Below are positions 6,291 through 6,733 of a stretch of DNA of 6,733 nucleotides, in pieces. Both the position numbers and the translations under genes were made by a program. The first letter of the stretch is position 1. Each line of letters starts with the position of its first letter. The stretch is from Candidatus Pullichristensenella stercoripullorum (lineage in GTDB: Bacteria > Bacillota > Clostridia > Christensenellales > Aristaeellaceae): positions 1-6,733 of the forward strand of contig DVGE01000302.1 of NCBI GenBank assembly GCA_018712885.1, given 5' to 3'. A model generated the notes under the pieces. The model was not told the origin of the DNA. It worked only from the letters and a program-made list of their open reading frames with translations, and ran no database searches.

Positions 6291-6382
6291 ACACAACGAG
6301 TTCAAATACGGCATTGCCAAACACGTCGGTTCGTCCGACCTCACAGTGTGTGAGCGCCCGCGCAAGCGGGCATTTCTATTTT
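6272..6382 (+). ncRNA. tracrRNA (trans-activating CRISPR RNA)
   Basis: About 110 nt from the predicted start to the end of the terminator. The anti-repeat pairs with the crRNA repeat in three blocks: 6277-6286 (GUCACCAUCU) with repeat bases 22-31, 6288-6297 (ACAACACAAC) with bases 9-18, and 6302-6307 (UCAAAU) with bases 1-6. Between the last two, GAGU (6298-6301) faces crRNA GA, closely matching the AAGU/GA bulge of S. pyogenes. After the anti-repeat comes a nexus hairpin GGC-AUU-GCC (6310-6318), then a GUCGG stem (6325-6339), a CUCACA stem (6340-6354) and the terminator stem (6356-6371). RNase III would trim the duplex with pre-crRNA, and Cas9 holds the product. The exact 5' end is inferred from the promoter. 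Confidence 0.95.
6356..6382 (+). terminator. Rho-independent terminator of tracrRNA
   Basis: GCCCGC (6356-6361), loop GCAA, GCGGGC (6366-6371), then ATTTCTATTTT. The GC-rich 6-bp stem with a GNRA tetraloop and T-rich tail is a standard intrinsic terminator. Its tail overlaps the -10 box of the minus-strand cas9 promoter. Confidence 0.88.
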
Positions 6383-6406
6383 AACATATTTTTGAAAAAG
6401 TGTAAA
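6378..6406 (-). promoter_or_regulatory. Putative cas operon promoter
   Basis: On the minus strand TTTACA (6401-6406) is followed after 17 bp by TAAAAT (6378-6383), with an extended -10 TG one base upstream (6386-6385). Transcription would start near 6371, giving cas9 a 5' leader of about 153 nt that is antisense to nearly all of tracrRNA. A weaker alternative is a GATAAT -10 on the minus strand at 6263-6268, which lacks a good -35 box; it would give a leader of roughly 40 nt. I prefer the first on box quality. Confidence 0.65.
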
Positions 6407-6504
6407 GATATGTATGTCGGAAAACTTCGAACGCGCTTGCGCACTTCCCGGCGGACAGAAACCCATCGCAGGCAATAAATCGTGGCCAAAACTTCAACTC
6501 TGTA

Positions 6505-6523
6505 CGCGCCGCCGTGTGGCGCG
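6505..6523. other. GC-rich inverted repeat
   Basis: CGCGCC (6505-6510) and GGCGCG (6518-6523) are reverse complements around a 7-base loop. No T-tract adjoins it on the plus strand. It lies directly past the minus-strand terminator at 6525-6554 and may be a second stem of that structure. Confidence 0.4.
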
Positions 6524-6524
6524 G

Positions 6525-6554
6525 AAAAACGCTTGAGGCGTAAAACCTCAGGCG
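6525..6554 (-). terminator. Rho-independent terminator on the minus strand
   Basis: Arms 6530-6538 and 6546-6554 form a 9-bp stem with a 7-base loop (one G-T pair). On the minus strand the stem is followed within one base by TTTTT (6529-6525). It would stop leftward transcription before the cas9 promoter and so isolate the cas operon. On the plus strand the following bases are only loosely T-rich, so rightward activity is less likely. Confidence 0.65.
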
Positions 6555-6592
6555 CGTGTTTGTGTTGTCGTTGTACATCATCTTTATAACGA

Positions 6593-6638
6593 TATTATTG
6601 AAGCAGCTTCCGGCATGTGCTGTTCCTGGCTCTATAAT
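6593..6638 (+). promoter_or_regulatory. Candidate promoter(s) for a rightward gene outside the window
   Basis: A perfect -10 box TATAAT lies at 6633-6638, but the expected -35 position (about 6610-6615, CCGGCA) is poor. A second weak pair is TTGTAC (6571-6576) with TATTAT (6593-6598) at 16 bp. The strong ribosome-binding site at 6719-6727 makes a rightward promoter here reasonable. Which of the two is used cannot be told. Confidence 0.4.
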
Positions 6639-6718
6639 AAAAGTTGGGGTAAGTAAAGAAAAAAGGCGGACAAAGCAAACCCAAACAGGTAAAATGAAAG
6701 TGCGGGGATCCATAACCT

Positions 6719-6727
6719 GAGGAGGGA
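6719..6727 (+). promoter_or_regulatory. Strong ribosome-binding site at the right edge
   Basis: GAGGAGGGA is a near-ideal Shine-Dalgarno sequence, followed by ATACTT to the end of the window. A start codon is expected at or just after base 6734. The gene itself is not visible, so nothing can be said about its product. Confidence 0.7.
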
Positions 6728-6733
6728 ATACTT

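Larger units (their letters stand above)
6383..6733. other. Intergenic region between tracrRNA and a gene beyond the right edge
   Basis: About 350 bp without a convincing gene. It holds the upstream half of the cas9 promoter (to 6406), an undistinguished stretch (6407-6504), two inverted repeats (6505-6554) and then an AT-richer part that reads like a rightward gene leader. A 110-codon minus-strand frame (6381-6713) crosses it but has no recognisable family and no supporting ribosome-binding site, so I do not call it. Confidence 0.7.

Noticed and set aside
6219..6365. N-terminal 49-codon extension of cas9
   Set aside because: It is the antisense of tracrRNA, shows no Cas9 similarity, and the true N-terminus MAYLIGFDIG has its own ribosome-binding site.
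6381..6713. 110-codon minus-strand frame right of tracrRNA
   Set aside because: No recognisable family and no supporting ribosome-binding site, and it runs through the terminator hairpin and cas9 promoter. It is probably chance.

Overview
The window holds a nearly complete type II-A CRISPR-Cas locus, read leftward on the minus strand in the order cas9, cas1, cas2, csn2, leader, CRISPR array. A tracrRNA gene sits on the opposite (plus) strand just upstream of the cas9 start codon. Presence of csn2 together with the Cas9 type sets the subtype. The host is most likely a Bacillota (Firmicutes) member, probably a GC-rich Clostridia lineage. Reasons are the subtype, purine-rich Shine-Dalgarno sites, TTG start codons and Streptococcus-like protein motifs in GC-rich genes. 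No genus can be assigned from the sequence alone.

Layout from left to right: 1-237 is the leader-proximal end of the array, with four identical 36-nt repeats and three complete 30-nt spacers; it runs off the left edge. 238-297 is the leader, ending at the first repeat in an ATTTGAG leader-anchoring sequence. 298-990 is csn2, 987-1307 cas2, 1297-2172 cas1 and 2169-6218 cas9 (1349 aa). All are on the minus strand and overlap by 4-11 nt, so they form one translationally coupled operon. 6237-6382 holds the tracrRNA promoter, the tracrRNA and its terminator on the plus strand. 6378-6406 holds the best cas9 promoter. 6407-6733 has no convincing gene; it contains a minus-strand terminator and, at the right edge, what looks like the 5' leader and ribosome-binding site of a rightward gene outside the window.

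How it works: Cas1, Cas2 and Csn2 (with Cas9 for PAM selection) insert new 30-nt spacers at the leader end. The array is transcribed leftward, from a promoter that I place across the end of csn2. The pre-crRNA repeats pair with the tracrRNA anti-repeat, RNase III from elsewhere in the genome cuts the duplex, and Cas9 uses the dual RNA to cleave DNA with its RuvC and HNH sites, both of which appear intact.

The protein content is canonical. The unusual part is the regulatory layout. The best cas9 promoter lies beyond the 3' end of tracrRNA, so the cas9 mRNA leader would be antisense to essentially the whole tracrRNA, and the tracrRNA terminator T-tract doubles as the cas9 -10 box. The tracrRNA 5' end carries a perfect TGTAAG-N8-CTTACA inverted repeat. 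The array leader shares an 11-nt block with the tracrRNA anti-repeat. The Cas9 C-terminus lacks the RxR PAM-reading motif of SpyCas9, so a different PAM is likely.
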